From assembly GCF_028693505.1 (NCBI RefSeq), contig NZ_JAQUVF010000005.1, positions 20,053 to 84,052 of the forward strand: a stretch of 64,000 nt of DNA, read 5' to 3'. How positions within the stretch are numbered: position 1 is the first letter of the stretch; each line of letters starts with the position of its first letter. The position numbers were made by a program, and so were the translations under genes. This DNA is from Oscillibacter sp. Its GTDB lineage: Bacteria; Bacillota; Clostridia; Oscillospirales; Oscillospiraceae. The notes beneath the pieces are model-generated. The model was not told the DNA's origin, ran no database searches, and was given only the letters and a program-made list of their open reading frames with translations. Below, piece by piece: positions 7,429 to 17,151 of this stretch.

Positions 7429-9423
7429 ATGAATAATAAAAAACTCTCCCGCCTGCTGGAACCGAATTTGAAGCTGTATTTTCTCTGCCTTTTGGTGTTC
7501 ACACTGGCCGCCGTGACCGTCAGCCCCGTGCTGGCGTTGGCAGAGGGTGTGGCAACGGTGGGGCTCTACATCTACTTTACCAGAGGGAATCAAAAGCGGC
7601 GTCAGGGAATCTTGCAGTACATCGACAGGGTTACCGGGAGTGTGGAAACCGCCAGCAAATCCACGCTCATCAATTCCCCGCTGCCCATCATGGTGTTTCG
7701 CCCGGATACGCGCGAGGTGATCTGGAGCAACGAAAACTTTTTGCAGCTGGCGGGGGTGCGGGAGCACCTTTTTGAAATGAAGGTGGAGGACGCCGTGCCG
7801 GACTGCCCGGTGCAGTGGCTGCTGGAGGGCAAGCAGGAGTGTCCCGAGCGGGTGTTTATGAACAGCCGCCGCTTCCGGGTCTACGGCAGTCTGGTCCGGG
7901 CCAAGGGCCGGGGCGGGGAGCAGAATCTGGTGGCAACGACTTACTGGGTGGACACCACGGAGGCCGACGAGCTGCGGGAGGTCTACACCGAGACCCGCCC
8001 CGTGCTGGCGCTTTTGATGGTGGACAACTACGAGGATTTGATGAAAGCCTGCGCGGATACCCAGCGCAGCGCCATTCTGGCCCAGATCGACGAAAAGCTT
8101 AACCAGTGGGCATCCGGCGCAGAGGGTCTGCTTTTGAAAATCGAGCGGGACCGCTACCTCTTCATTTTTGAAGAGCAGCACTACGAGCATTTTGCGGAGG
8201 ATAAATTCTCCGTGCTGGACGCCATCCGCGACATCAAGGTGGGCGAGGGTATCCACCCGGCGCTCTCCATCGGCGTGGGCAAGGACGCCGACAGTATGGC
8301 GGAGCTTTATAAAAACGCAAGCCTTTCCGTAGAGATGGCGCTCAGCCGGGGCGGCGATCAGGCGGTGGTCCGCAACCGGATGGACTTTGAGTTTTACGGC
8401 GGCCGGGCCAAGACCACGGAAAAACGGACGAAGGTCAAGTCCCGGGTGATGGCCAACGCACTCAGCGAGCTGATGGCGGACGCGGCGGAGGTCTATGTCA
8501 TGGGCCACAGCTTTGCGGACATGGACGCGCTGGGGGCTGCCGTGGGCGTGTGCTGCGCCGCCCGGAAGCGGGGCAAGCGCGCCCGCATTGTGATGGATCT
8601 GGAGCACAGCGCGGCGGATGCCGTGCTGCAAATGATGCGCGAGCTGCCGGAGTATGCGGACGTGTTCCTCTCCGCTGCGGATGCGTTTTTGAAGATCCAG
8701 CCGGGGGCGCTGCTGGTGGTGGTGGACACCAACCGGCCGGACATGGTGGAAAGCCCCCAGCTGCTGGAATCCTGCAACCGCGTGGCGGTGATCGATCACC
8801 ACCGCCGGGCGGCCACCTACATTGAAAACGCGGCGTTCAGCTTCCACGAGCCCTACGCCTCCTCGGCCTCCGAGCTGGTGACAGAGCTTTTGCAATACCT
8901 GGTGGAACCCTCGGACCTTTTGCGCCAGGAGGCGGAAGCGCTGCTGGCAGGCATTGTTCTGGACACGAAGCACTTCACCCTCCGCACCGGCGGACGCACC
9001 TTTGAGGCCGCGGCCTTTTTGCGCCGGGCCGGCGCGGACACCTCGGATGTGCAGCGGCTTTTCCAAAACGATCTGAGCGACATGGTTTCCCGCTATGATA
9101 TTATCCGCCGGGCGGAATTGTACCGGGAGGATATCGCCCTTGCGGTCATCCCACAGGACGGCGCGGACCGGGTGGCGGCGGCGCAGGCGGCGGACGAACT
9201 GCTGACGCTTAAGGGCGTGAAGGCGTCCTTTGTGATCTATCGCAACGGTACGGATGTGCTGATGTCCGCCCGGTCTCTTGGCGAGGTGAACGTACAGGTG
9301 ATTCTGGAGGCGCTGGGTGGCGGCGGAAATTCCACCACGGCAGGCGGCCGCGTGGAAAACGGCGACATCGACGCCGTGCGCGGGCAGCTGACAGAGGCAA
9401 TCGACGCATATTTTGAGAAATAA
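7429..9423 (+). CDS. gdpP: cyclic-di-AMP phosphodiesterase GdpP (DHH family)
   Basis: The 664-residue protein has the full GdpP layout. Two N-terminal membrane helices lie at about 15-50, a PAS-like domain at 75-170, a degenerate GGDEF domain at 190-310, and a DHH domain with GHSFADMDALGAA (359-371), VVDTN (D433) and DHH (456-458). A DHHA1 domain with GGGGNSTTAGG closes the protein. It hydrolyses c-di-AMP to pApA, which controls potassium and osmolyte balance and cell-wall stress. The ATG at 7429 follows GGAAAAAGGA and is 38 bp from the promoter. The order gdpP-rplI-dnaB is the same as in Bacillus. Confidence 0.95.
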   Translation: MNNKKLSRLLEPNLKLYFLCLLVFTLAAVTVSPVLALAEGVATVGLYIYFTRGNQKRRQGILQYIDRVTGSVETASKSTLINSPLPIMVFRPDTREVIWSNENFLQLAGVREHLFEMKVEDAVPDCPVQWLLEGKQECPERVFMNSRRFRVYGSLVRAKGRGGEQNLVATTYWVDTTEADELREVYTETRPVLALLMVDNYEDLMKACADTQRSAILAQIDEKLNQWASGAEGLLLKIERDRYLFIFEEQHYEHFAEDKFSVLDAIRDIKVGEGIHPALSIGVGKDADSMAELYKNASLSVEMALSRGGDQAVVRNRMDFEFYGGRAKTTEKRTKVKSRVMANALSELMADAAEVYVMGHSFADMDALGAAVGVCCAARKRGKRARIVMDLEHSAADAVLQMMRELPEYADVFLSAADAFLKIQPGALLVVVDTNRPDMVESPQLLESCNRVAVIDHHRRAATYIENAAFSFHEPYASSASELVTELLQYLVEPSDLLRQEAEALLAGIVLDTKHFTLRTGGRTFEAAAFLRRAGADTSDVQRLFQNDLSDMVSRYDIIRRAELYREDIALAVIPQDGADRVAAAQAADELLTLKGVKASFVIYRNGTDVLMSARSLGEVNVQVILEALGGGGNSTTAGGRVENGDIDAVRGQLTEAIDAYFEK

Positions 9424-9450
9424 TCAAGTGCAATAAGGAGAGACAAACCC

Positions 9451-9900
9451 ATGAAAGTGATTTTACAACAGGATGTGAAGGGCCAGGGCAAAAAGGGCCA
9501 GATGGTGGAAGTGTCCGAAGGCTATGCCCGGAACTTCCTTCTGCCCAGAAAGCTGGCCATGGCCGCCACGGCGGACGCCATCAACACCATGAACCTCAAG
9601 GAAAAGGCCCGCAAAGCCGAGGAGGCCCGATTGAAGGCGGAGGCCGAGGCCACGGCGGAGAAGCTCAAGGAGTGCATGGTAAAGCTCACCGCCAAGGCGG
9701 GCAACGGGGGGCGGCTGTTCGGCGCCGTCACCACCAAGGAGATCTCCGACGGGCTGAAGGCCCAGTACGGCGTGGAAATCCCCAAGCAGAAGCTGGCGCT
9801 GGAGGACCCCATCAAGGCCTTTGGCAGCTATCAGGTCAAGGCAAAGCTGGGATTTGAAGTGAGCGGCACGGTATACGTGTTTGTGTTTGAAGAAAAATAA
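9451..9900 (+). CDS. rplI: 50S ribosomal protein L9
   Basis: The 149-residue protein begins [32 protein letters not shown], the L9 signature that binds 23S rRNA, followed by the long connecting helix and the C-terminal domain. The length is standard. It lies 27 bp after gdpP and 127 bp before dnaB in a conserved cluster. Confidence 0.98.
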   Translation: MKVILQQDVKGQGKKGQMVEVSEGYARNFLLPRKLAMAATADAINTMNLKEKARKAEEARLKAEAEATAEKLKECMVKLTAKAGNGGRLFGAVTTKEISDGLKAQYGVEIPKQKLALEDPIKAFGSYQVKAKLGFEVSGTVYVFVFEEK

Positions 9901-9953
9901 GAGCGCAGGCGCTCCATGCAAAGCGCCCGCGCTCTGACCGCGCCGCTTTGCAT
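9901..9953 (+). repeat. overlapping alternative hairpins between rplI and dnaB
   Basis: One stem pairs GAGCGC (9901-9906) and its inner part with GCGCTC (9929-9934). A second 10-bp arm pair, ATGCAAAGCG (9916-9925) with CGCTTTGCAT (9944-9953), uses bases of the first loop and stem, so the two structures exclude each other. There is no T run. This might tune dnaB expression relative to rplI. Confidence 0.4.
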
Positions 9954-10027
9954 GCGCCGCGTCCCCTTTTGGCGTCCCGCTTCCCCCTGACGCGCGGGGG
10001 AGAAAATCCCTTCCGGAGGTAAGTACG

Positions 10028-11374
10028 ATGGCAATGGAAGATCTTTTGACCCGGCAGATGCCCCACAGTCTGGAGGGCGAACAGGCCGTCCTCGGCTCCA
10101 TGCTGATTGACGCCAACTGCGTCAAGGACGTGATGGACAAGCTGCGCCCGTCGGACTTTTATCTGCGGCAAAACCGGGATATTTTTGAGACGATTTACTC
10201 CATGTTTTCCTACGCAAGGCCCATTGACGGCATCACCGTCTGTGAGGAAATGCAGAAAACGGGGACATACGACGAAAACACCCGCTCCTATCTTGCCCAG
10301 CTGATGGAGATCACCCCCACCAGCGCCAACGTGATGGAGTATGTGGCCATCGTGCGGGACAAGGCGCTGTTGCGGGGCGTGGCCCAGGCCGCGTCCGAGA
10401 TCACGGCGCTGGTGCAGGAGGGCATGGGCGAGGCGGGCGACATTCTGGAGGCCGCCGAGCAAAAGGTATACGCCATCCGGCGGGGGCAAAGCGCGCAGGA
10501 GATGGTGACGCTGCGCCAGGTGCTGCCCGATGTGCTGGACCGTCTCAGCGAGATGAGTGAGAGTGAAAACCATCTGCCGGGCCTTTCCTGCGGCCTTTCC
10601 GCCGTGGACCAGAAGATCACGGGCCTCAACAAGTCCGACCTCCTTCTGCTGGCCGCCCGACCCGGCATGGGCAAGACCTCGTTCGCGCTGAACGTGGCGC
10701 TGAACGTGGCGAAGAGCAGCAAGAAAACCGTGGCGGTCTTTTCGCTGGAAATGTCCCGGGAGCAGCTGGCCACCCGCCTGCTCAGCTCCGAGGCACTGGT
10801 GGAGAACAACCGCCTGAAAACCGGCGCCCTGCGGGAGACGGACTGGGAAAAAATTGCCGGCGCGGCAACCATTTTGAACAAGCTGGACATCCGCATCGAC
10901 GACAATCCCATGCTGTCCGTGGCGGATATGAACGCCAAGTGCCGCCGTCTGGAGGATTTGGGGCTGGTGGTCATCGACTATTTGCAGCTGATGACCTCCG
11001 CCGGGGGTAAGGGCGGCGGCGAGAGCCGCCAGCAGGTGGTGTCCGACATGTCCCGTATGCTCAAGATCATGGCAAAAGAGCTCAACGTTCCCGTGATCTG
11101 CCTGAGCCAGCTCTCCCGCGCCAATGAAAAGCGGGACGACAAGCGGCCCATGCTCTCCGACCTCCGGGAATCCGGCGCCATCGAGCAGGACGCGGATATC
11201 GTTTTGTTTTTGTACCGGGACGACTACTATAACGAGGACTCCGAAAAGCACAACATTGCGGAGTGCATCGTGGCGAAAAACCGCCACGGCGAGACCGGCA
11301 AGGTGGAGCTGCGCTGGATGCCCGAATATACCCAGTTCTCCACGCTGGATACCCGGTATGACGATGAGGACTGA
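10028..11374 (+). CDS. dnaB: replicative DNA helicase DnaB
   Basis: The 448-residue protein is the hexameric replication-fork helicase (DnaC in Bacillus naming). The N-terminal domain begins MPHSLEGEQAVLGSML. The RecA-like motor has Walker A ARPGMGKTS (210-218) and Walker B VVIDYLQLM, and a DnaB C-terminal motif QDADIVLFLYRDDYY. Length is typical and no intein is present. The ATG at 10028 follows GGAGG. Its 3' end overlaps tilS. Confidence 0.97.
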   Translation: MAMEDLLTRQMPHSLEGEQAVLGSMLIDANCVKDVMDKLRPSDFYLRQNRDIFETIYSMFSYARPIDGITVCEEMQKTGTYDENTRSYLAQLMEITPTSANVMEYVAIVRDKALLRGVAQAASEITALVQEGMGEAGDILEAAEQKVYAIRRGQSAQEMVTLRQVLPDVLDRLSEMSESENHLPGLSCGLSAVDQKITGLNKSDLLLLAARPGMGKTSFALNVALNVAKSSKKTVAVFSLEMSREQLATRLLSSEALVENNRLKTGALRETDWEKIAGAATILNKLDIRIDDNPMLSVADMNAKCRRLEDLGLVVIDYLQLMTSAGGKGGGESRQQVVSDMSRMLKIMAKELNVPVICLSQLSRANEKRDDKRPMLSDLRESGAIEQDADIVLFLYRDDYYNEDSEKHNIAECIVAKNRHGETGKVELRWMPEYTQFSTLDTRYDDED

Positions 11375-12740
11375 GCTGGCCCCGGCCCGGGCCTTTTTAA
11401 AGCGGCAGTTCCCCCGGGGCGGACGAGTGCTCTGCGCCGTCTCCGGCGGACTGGATTCCATGTGCCTGCTGGATTTTATGCTGCGGCAGGCGGCGTTTTC
11501 TCCCGTGGTCGCCCATTTCAATCACGGCCTCCGGGGCGAGCGCGCGGAGCGGGACGCGCAATTTGTCCGCGACTTCTGCGCCCAGCGGGGCGTGCCGTTT
11601 TTTTCCGGACAGGGGGATACCCGGGCGCTCTCGGCGGCGGAGGGCCTTTCTGTGGAGGAAGCCGCCCGGCGGCTGCGGTACGAGTTTTTGCGGCAAGCCT
11701 GTGCACAAGCCCGGTGCGATGCCATCCTCACCGCCCATCACGCGGACGACAGCGCGGAGACTATGCTTTTAAACCTCCTGCGGGGCACCGGCTCCGCGGG
11801 CCTTTCCGGCATTCCGGCGGTGCGGGACGGGGTTTGCCGTCCCTTTTTGACGATCACCCGGGCGGAGCTGACGGCCTACGCCCTGCAAAATCAGGTCCCC
11901 CATGTGGAGGACGAGACCAACCAGACGGATGACGCCGCCCGGAACGTGCTGCGCCATCAGGTTTTGCCGGTGCTGCGGGCGCTGAATCCCCGGGCGGTGG
12001 AGAATATGTCCCGCGCCGCCGCCATTTTGGAGGGAGAAAACCGGGCGTTGGAGCTTTTGGCGGCGCAGGAGGCCGCCAAGGCGGTGGAGACGCCCCGTGG
12101 GCTGTCTCTTCCCTGCGGGGTTTTGACGCAGCTTCCCGAGGCCCTGGCGGAGCGCACGGTGCTTTTGGTGCTCTCCCGGGCCGCAGGAAAACGGAGAGAT
12201 CTCGCCCACGTCCATGTGGAGGCCGTGCTGCGTTTGGCGCGGGGCGGCTCGACGGACGCTGCGGTTTCCCTGCCTTACGGCTTGACGGCCCGGCGGGGAC
12301 GGTATACATTGTATGTTGAACATCTGACGCCGCCGGAGGAGGTTTTGCTCCGGGTGGGGCAGACGGTGCGTTTTGGCGGGTGGCTGGTGCGCGCGGAAGC
12401 GCGCGGGACGGGAGCGGCCCGCAATGCGGGCAGTTCCGGCTTGACGGCTGCGCTGCGTGTCCCGGCGGAAACGACACTGCGGGTCACCCCGTGGCGCGGC
12501 GGCGACCGCATGACCCTTCCCGGCAGCCGGGGTGCCAGAACGCTGAAGCGGCTTTGCCTTGACCACGGCATTTCGTCCCCCGTGCGGGACGCCATGCCGG
12601 TGGTGCGGGTGGGGGCGGACGCGGCGGCGGCGCCCTTTCTTGGCACGGATGAAAAGTTTGCGGCCCGCGCCAAGGAGGAAGCGGTGCTGGTAACCTTTAT
12701 TTTGATCAAAGAGACAGAGGAGAACAAGCATGAGAAGTGA
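11364..12740 (+). CDS. tilS: tRNA(Ile)-lysidine synthetase
   Basis: The 458-residue protein has the N-type ATP pyrophosphatase loop SGGLDS at residues 27-32, followed by HFNHGLRGERAERDAQFV and AHHADDSAETMLLNLLRG. These are the TilS signatures. It converts C34 of the AUA-reading tRNA-Ile to lysidine. The C-terminal TilS domain carries TPWRGGDRMTLPG. The start lies inside the end of dnaB (ATG at 11364, or 11358), giving an 8-17 bp overlap, and its own end overlaps hpt by 11 bp. The order tilS-hpt-ftsH is conserved in Firmicutes. Confidence 0.94.
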   Translation: MRTELAPARAFLKRQFPRGGRVLCAVSGGLDSMCLLDFMLRQAAFSPVVAHFNHGLRGERAERDAQFVRDFCAQRGVPFFSGQGDTRALSAAEGLSVEEAARRLRYEFLRQACAQARCDAILTAHHADDSAETMLLNLLRGTGSAGLSGIPAVRDGVCRPFLTITRAELTAYALQNQVPHVEDETNQTDDAARNVLRHQVLPVLRALNPRAVENMSRAAAILEGENRALELLAAQEAAKAVETPRGLSLPCGVLTQLPEALAERTVLLVLSRAAGKRRDLAHVHVEAVLRLARGGSTDAAVSLPYGLTARRGRYTLYVEHLTPPEEVLLRVGQTVRFGGWLVRAEARGTGAARNAGSSGLTAALRVPAETTLRVTPWRGGDRMTLPGSRGARTLKRLCLDHGISSPVRDAMPVVRVGADAAAAPFLGTDEKFAARAKEEAVLVTFILIKETEENKHEK

Positions 12741-13284
12741 GATGGAAAACGATATTTTGAAGGTCCTGGTGACGGAAGAGGAACTGAAAACGCGGGTGGA
12801 CCAGCTGGGCGAGATTCTTTTTGAAAAATTTCAGGGGAAGAACCCGCTGTTTCTGGGCGTCTTGAAGGGGTCCTTCGTGTTTATGGCGGATTTGGTCCGG
12901 GCCTGTCAGGTGAAGAGCGACGTGGAATTTATCGCGGTCAGCTCCTATCAGAATGCCACGGTATCCTCCGGCCGGGTGCAGATCACCCGGGATTTGCAGC
13001 AGGATATCACCGGCCGCCACCTCATCATTGTGGAGGACATTTTGGATTCCGGCAATACGCTGGCATTTTTGAAGGAGTACTTCCTCGCAAAGGGCGCATC
13101 CTCCATTACGCTTGTCACGCTGCTGGATAAGCCCTCCCGCCGCACCAAACACATCACTGCGGACCTCGCTGGCTTTACCGTGCCGGATGAGTTTGTGGTG
13201 GGCTACGGTCTGGACTATGCCCAGCAATACCGCAACATTCCCTATATCGGCGTTCTGAAACCGGAGGTTTACGCCGGAAACTAA
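12730..13284 (+). CDS. hpt: hypoxanthine phosphoribosyltransferase
   Basis: The 184-residue enzyme salvages hypoxanthine and guanine with PRPP. The PRPP-binding loop VEDILDSGNT lies at residues 101-110, and the base-binding part includes FVVGYGLDYAQQYRNIPYIG. The ATG at 12730 follows GGAG and overlaps tilS by 11 bp, so the two are coupled. In Bacillus and Listeria HPRT and TilS act together to activate ftsH transcription, and ftsH follows 53 bp downstream here. Confidence 0.96.
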   Translation: MRSEMENDILKVLVTEEELKTRVDQLGEILFEKFQGKNPLFLGVLKGSFVFMADLVRACQVKSDVEFIAVSSYQNATVSSGRVQITRDLQQDITGRHLIIVEDILDSGNTLAFLKEYFLAKGASSITLVTLLDKPSRRTKHITADLAGFTVPDEFVVGYGLDYAQQYRNIPYIGVLKPEVYAGN

Positions 13285-13337
13285 AATCCGCGCCGGATGG
13301 ATTAAGCGATCCAAAGCGCGAAGGAGGTAGCCTCGCA

Positions 13338-15188
13338 GTGACAAAACAAAACCGCACGTCGAACCTCAGCATTCTCTTTTTGCTCATGGTCATCGTGATA
13401 TGCGCCAGCTTCCTGTGGCAGATGAACGGCCAGACCAACAAGGTGGAGTATTCGGAGGTCCGGCAGCTGTTTCTTCAGGAAAAGGTGAAATCCTTTACCG
13501 TGGAGGAAAACACACTGACATTGCACCTGCGGGAGTCGGTGGACGGCAGCGAGACGATACACTATGAGCTGTATGATTTCGACTATTTTTATAAGGATCT
13601 GAACGATCTTGTCCAGGAGCAGACGGACAAGGGCATCATCACCTCCTATAATTACTATCAAAACCACGCCACCAACTGGCTGGAGTATTTGTTGCCCTGG
13701 GTGCTCTCGGCACTGCTGCTGGGCGTGATGTGGTATTTCATGTTTGCCCGGGGACAGGGCGGCATGGGCGGCGACCGGATGGCGAAATTCGGCTCCGCCC
13801 GCACCAGAACGCTGACGGACAAGGACCGCAAGGTCACCTTTGAGGACGTGGCAGGCGCGGACGAGGAAAAAGAGGAGCTTCAGGAGATCGTGGAATTCCT
13901 GAAGGAACCCCAGAAATATCTGACGCTGGGGGCCCGGGTCCCCAAGGGCGTGCTGCTGGTCGGCCCTCCGGGCACCGGCAAGACGCTGCTTGCCAAGGCT
14001 GTCGCCGGCGAGGCGGGGGTGGGCTTTTTGTCGATCTCCGGCTCCGACTTTGTGGAGCTCTATGTGGGCGTTGGCGCCAGCCGCGTCCGGGACCTGTTCG
14101 ATCAGGCGAAAAAGACCGCGCCCGCCATCATTTTTATTGACGAGATCGACGCCGTGGGCCGCCAGAGAGGCACCGGCCTTGGCGGCGGACACGACGAGCG
14201 GGAGCAGACGCTCAATCAGCTCCTTGTGGAGATGGACGGCTTTGCCGCAAACGAGGGCGTGGTGGTTCTTGCCGCCACCAACCGCGCGGACGTGCTGGAC
14301 CCCGCACTGCTGCGGCCCGGCCGGTTTGACCGCCAGATTTATGTGGGACTGCCGGATATTCGGGGCCGGGAAGAAATTTTGAAGGTCCATGCCAAGGGCA
14401 AGCCCCTGGCGGAGGACGTGAATCTGGAGCAGCTGGCCCGGGGCACCGCCGGTTTTACCGGCGCGGATCTGGAAAACCTCATCAACGAGGGCGCGCTGCT
14501 GGCGGCGAGGAAAAACGAAAAATTCGTCACCATGGCCGATTTGAAAGAGGCCGAGATCAAAGTCATCGCGGGGCCGGAGAAAAAGAGCCGGGTCATCCCC
14601 CAGCACGAGCGGGAGCTGACCGCCTGGCACGAGGCCGGGCACGCCGTGGTGATGCACGCGCTGCCGGGGCAGGACCCGGTCAGCCAAATTACCATCGTTC
14701 CCCGGGGGCAGGCTGGCGGCATGACCATCTCTTTGCCGCAGGAGGACCGGTCTTACCTTTCCAAGCGCTATATGGAGGATCAGATCGTGGCTCTGCTGGG
14801 CGGTCGCGTGGCGGAAAAGCTGTGTATCGGGGACATTTCCACCGGCGCCAGCAACGATATCCAGCGTGCCACCCAGATCGCCCGGAAAATGGTGGCGACG
14901 TACGGAATGAGCGAGCGCATCGGCACGGTCTCCTTTGAGTCCGGCCACGATGAGGTGTTCATTGGCCGCACCATGAGTCAGGGCCGCAGCTATTCCGAGG
15001 CGGTGGCAGCCCAAATTGACGAGGAAGTCAAGCACGTGGTGAACAGCGCCTACGCGCAATGCGAAGCCATTTTGGAAGCCAACCGCCGCCAGCTGGACGA
15101 GGTGGCCCGCTTCCTGCTGGAGCACGAGACAATGGAGCGGGAGACGTTTCTCCGCCTGCTGGACGGGGAAGCTGCCGCGCCTCAATAA
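13338..15188 (+). CDS. ftsH: ATP-dependent zinc metalloprotease FtsH
   Basis: The 616-residue membrane-anchored AAA+ protease degrades misfolded and regulatory membrane proteins. Two transmembrane helices (about 9-28 and 117-136) flank the extracytoplasmic segment. Walker A GPPGTGKT is at 209-216, the second region of homology at about 308-332, and the zinc site HEAGH at 431-435. The start is GTG at 13338, well placed after AAGGAGGT. It is the last gene of the tilS-hpt-ftsH group and is followed by a hairpin-rich region. Confidence 0.97.
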   Translation: MTKQNRTSNLSILFLLMVIVICASFLWQMNGQTNKVEYSEVRQLFLQEKVKSFTVEENTLTLHLRESVDGSETIHYELYDFDYFYKDLNDLVQEQTDKGIITSYNYYQNHATNWLEYLLPWVLSALLLGVMWYFMFARGQGGMGGDRMAKFGSARTRTLTDKDRKVTFEDVAGADEEKEELQEIVEFLKEPQKYLTLGARVPKGVLLVGPPGTGKTLLAKAVAGEAGVGFLSISGSDFVELYVGVGASRVRDLFDQAKKTAPAIIFIDEIDAVGRQRGTGLGGGHDEREQTLNQLLVEMDGFAANEGVVVLAATNRADVLDPALLRPGRFDRQIYVGLPDIRGREEILKVHAKGKPLAEDVNLEQLARGTAGFTGADLENLINEGALLAARKNEKFVTMADLKEAEIKVIAGPEKKSRVIPQHERELTAWHEAGHAVVMHALPGQDPVSQITIVPRGQAGGMTISLPQEDRSYLSKRYMEDQIVALLGGRVAEKLCIGDISTGASNDIQRATQIARKMVATYGMSERIGTVSFESGHDEVFIGRTMSQGRSYSEAVAAQIDEEVKHVVNSAYAQCEAILEANRRQLDEVARFLLEHETMERETFLRLLDGEAAAPQ

Positions 15189-15750
15189 CGAAAAAAATGA
15201 TTTGGGCAGGCCGTTTGCGTTTTGGCAAACGGCCTGCCCAGCGTGTCGAAAAAGTCTTTTCGACACGCTGGGCAAGTTTTTGAAACCCGCGAAAAGTTTC
15301 AAAAACTTATGATTGAAAACGAAAGACACCCTTCCTGGGTTTCTTTCGTAACTATCTTCCTTCCCGTTTTTCGGGATTTCAAGGTTTATCGACAGACTGT
15401 GCAGGCCGTTTGCGTTTTGGCAAACGGCCTGCTTTCCTATCCCGTGTCAGGGCGCCCCCATAGGAAAGTCCAAAACGGCAGGAACATTTTTAACGCGGAT
15501 TGGCGAAATCACCAAAAGAGTGCGTCCGTGAGGGACGGACAATTGTTGCTCGAATTTTTTTACAAAAGCAAGAATGTCCGCGATGTATAGACAAATGAAC
15601 GCTTATGAAAAAACACAGCCTTTTAAAAAAGGGAAAGAATGGAAATCTTTCTGTGTATAATTTACCTTGCAATGCCGCGCCAAAACACGTAAAATGCTTC
15701 CATGTAAGAGGCGGGCATTTCGCTTCGCCAACAATAGGAGGATGAAAAGA
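15189..15750. repeat. hairpin-rich intergenic region with a duplicated 32-bp hairpin
   Basis: No gene is seen in this 562-bp stretch. Stem-loops follow each other: 15204-15218 with 15225-15239; 15236-15252 with 15257-15273 (17 bp, sharing the right arm of the first); 15274-15286 with 15296-15308; and 15321-15347. The core of the first hairpin, 32 bp at 15206-15237, is repeated exactly at 15401-15432. A TATAAT at 15656-15661 could be the -10 of livJ, but no convincing -35 precedes it. Confidence 0.6.
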
Positions 15751-16950
15751 ATGAAAAAGCTGTCTGCTTTCCTGCTGACCCTTGCCATGATGCTCGGCGC
15801 GCTGACCGGCTGCGGCGGCAACCAGAGCGGCTCCAGCGGGAGCGCTCCCGCAGATTCTGGGAATAAAACGGTCCGCATCGGAATTTATGAGCCCCAGACC
15901 GGCGATAACGGCGCCGGCGGCAAACAGGAGATTTTGGGCATGCAGTATGCCAACACGGTCCAACCCACGGTGGAAATCGGCGGGGAGACCTATGATGTCC
16001 GGCTGGAGATCGTGGATAACCGGACGACACCGGAAAACGGACCCTCTGCGGCGGCGGAGCTGGTGAACCGCGACGTGTCCGTGGTCCTCGGCTCTTACGG
16101 GTCCGGCGTATCCATTGCCGGCGGCAAGGTCTTTGAGGAAGCCGGCGTACCGGCCATCGGCGTGACCTGCACGAATCCGCAGGTGACCTCCGACTATGAC
16201 TGCTACTTCCGCATCTGCTTCCTGGACCCCTTCCAGGGCACGGTGCTTGCCAACTACGCCTATAAAGAGCTGGGCGTGACCACCGCCTATACGCTGGCCA
16301 TGCTGGGCAGTGATTACGATCAGGGTCTGGTCCACTACTTTACCGAGGCCTTCCAGAAGCTGGGCGGCACTGTGGTGGCGGAGGACTTCCCCGAGGGCAG
16401 CGCCAACTTTGTTTCCTATATCAACAATGCCAAGAGCGCGGGCGCGGGCGTTATTTTCGCTCCCGTTTCCACCAACTATGCCCAGCTGATCATTGAAGCC
16501 GCCGCCGCGCAGGGCTATACCGGCGCTCTGCTGGGCTCCGACACTTGGGACAACAACAAGGTTGCGGAGAGCACCACCGGCAAAACCGTCGATGTGAAGG
16601 TCACCACCTTCTATCAAGAGGGCGGCAACCCCGACTTCGACAATGGCATCAAGGAATGGATCAATGCCAACGCCGACGCCAAAACCAACAACGGCGGCAA
16701 CGACATGATCGCGGCTGTCACCGCCATGGGCTATGACGCTTACTTCACCGCGCTGGAGGCGCTGAAGGCCGCCGGCAGCACGGACCCCAAGGCCGTGATG
16801 GAGGCGCTGCCCTCCGTGAGCTATGAGGGCGTGTCCGGTCTGATTGAATTTGACGATATTGGAGACGCTAAGCGGGACGCGGCCTACATCAAGACCGCCA
16901 ACACCCAGACCGGCGCCTGGGACTTTGTCAAGGTGCAGGGCGTGGACTGA
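15751..16950 (+). CDS. livJ: branched-chain amino acid ABC transporter, substrate-binding lipoprotein
   Basis: The 399-residue protein begins with a lipoprotein signal peptide ending in the lipobox LTGC (cysteine at about residue 21), then a Ser/Gly-rich linker. The body is a type I periplasmic binding fold (VRIGIYEPQTGDNGAGGKQ; QTVFDNGIKEW-like C-lobe) of the LivJ family. It captures leucine, isoleucine, valine or a related ligand outside the membrane. The ATG at 15751 is about 10 bases after AGGAGG; the ATG at 15742 is too close to it. It is followed by a terminator and then livHMGF. Confidence 0.88.
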   Translation: MKKLSAFLLTLAMMLGALTGCGGNQSGSSGSAPADSGNKTVRIGIYEPQTGDNGAGGKQEILGMQYANTVQPTVEIGGETYDVRLEIVDNRTTPENGPSAAAELVNRDVSVVLGSYGSGVSIAGGKVFEEAGVPAIGVTCTNPQVTSDYDCYFRICFLDPFQGTVLANYAYKELGVTTAYTLAMLGSDYDQGLVHYFTEAFQKLGGTVVAEDFPEGSANFVSYINNAKSAGAGVIFAPVSTNYAQLIIEAAAAQGYTGALLGSDTWDNNKVAESTTGKTVDVKVTTFYQEGGNPDFDNGIKEWINANADAKTNNGGNDMIAAVTAMGYDAYFTALEALKAAGSTDPKAVMEALPSVSYEGVSGLIEFDDIGDAKRDAAYIKTANTQTGAWDFVKVQGVD

Positions 16951-17019
16951 TCCGGAAAATTTTTGGAACCTTCTGATAAAACCAACACGTGGGGCTTTCA
17001 TCAGAGTTTCCTTAGAAAA

Positions 17020-17056
17020 GGGGATGGCGCGCGGAACGCTCCGCCATCCCCTTTTT
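17020..17056 (+). terminator. terminator between livJ and livH
   Basis: 10-bp stem GGGGATGGCG / CGCCATCCCC (17020-17029 with 17042-17051) followed by TTTTT. It lies inside the transporter cluster. Partial readthrough would give more binding protein than permease. Confidence 0.8.
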
Positions 17057-17151
17057 CCGCATTTTTGAAATGGGACGCCTCAAAAGAACGGGATGGCCCA
17101 CTTTTTTGAGACGGTCCAATCTGAGAAAAACGCACACGGGAGGGTTTTTTT

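Noticed and set aside
15222..15590. Open frame of 122 codons behind ftsH
   Set aside because: It consists of the hairpin repeats and has no coding signature.
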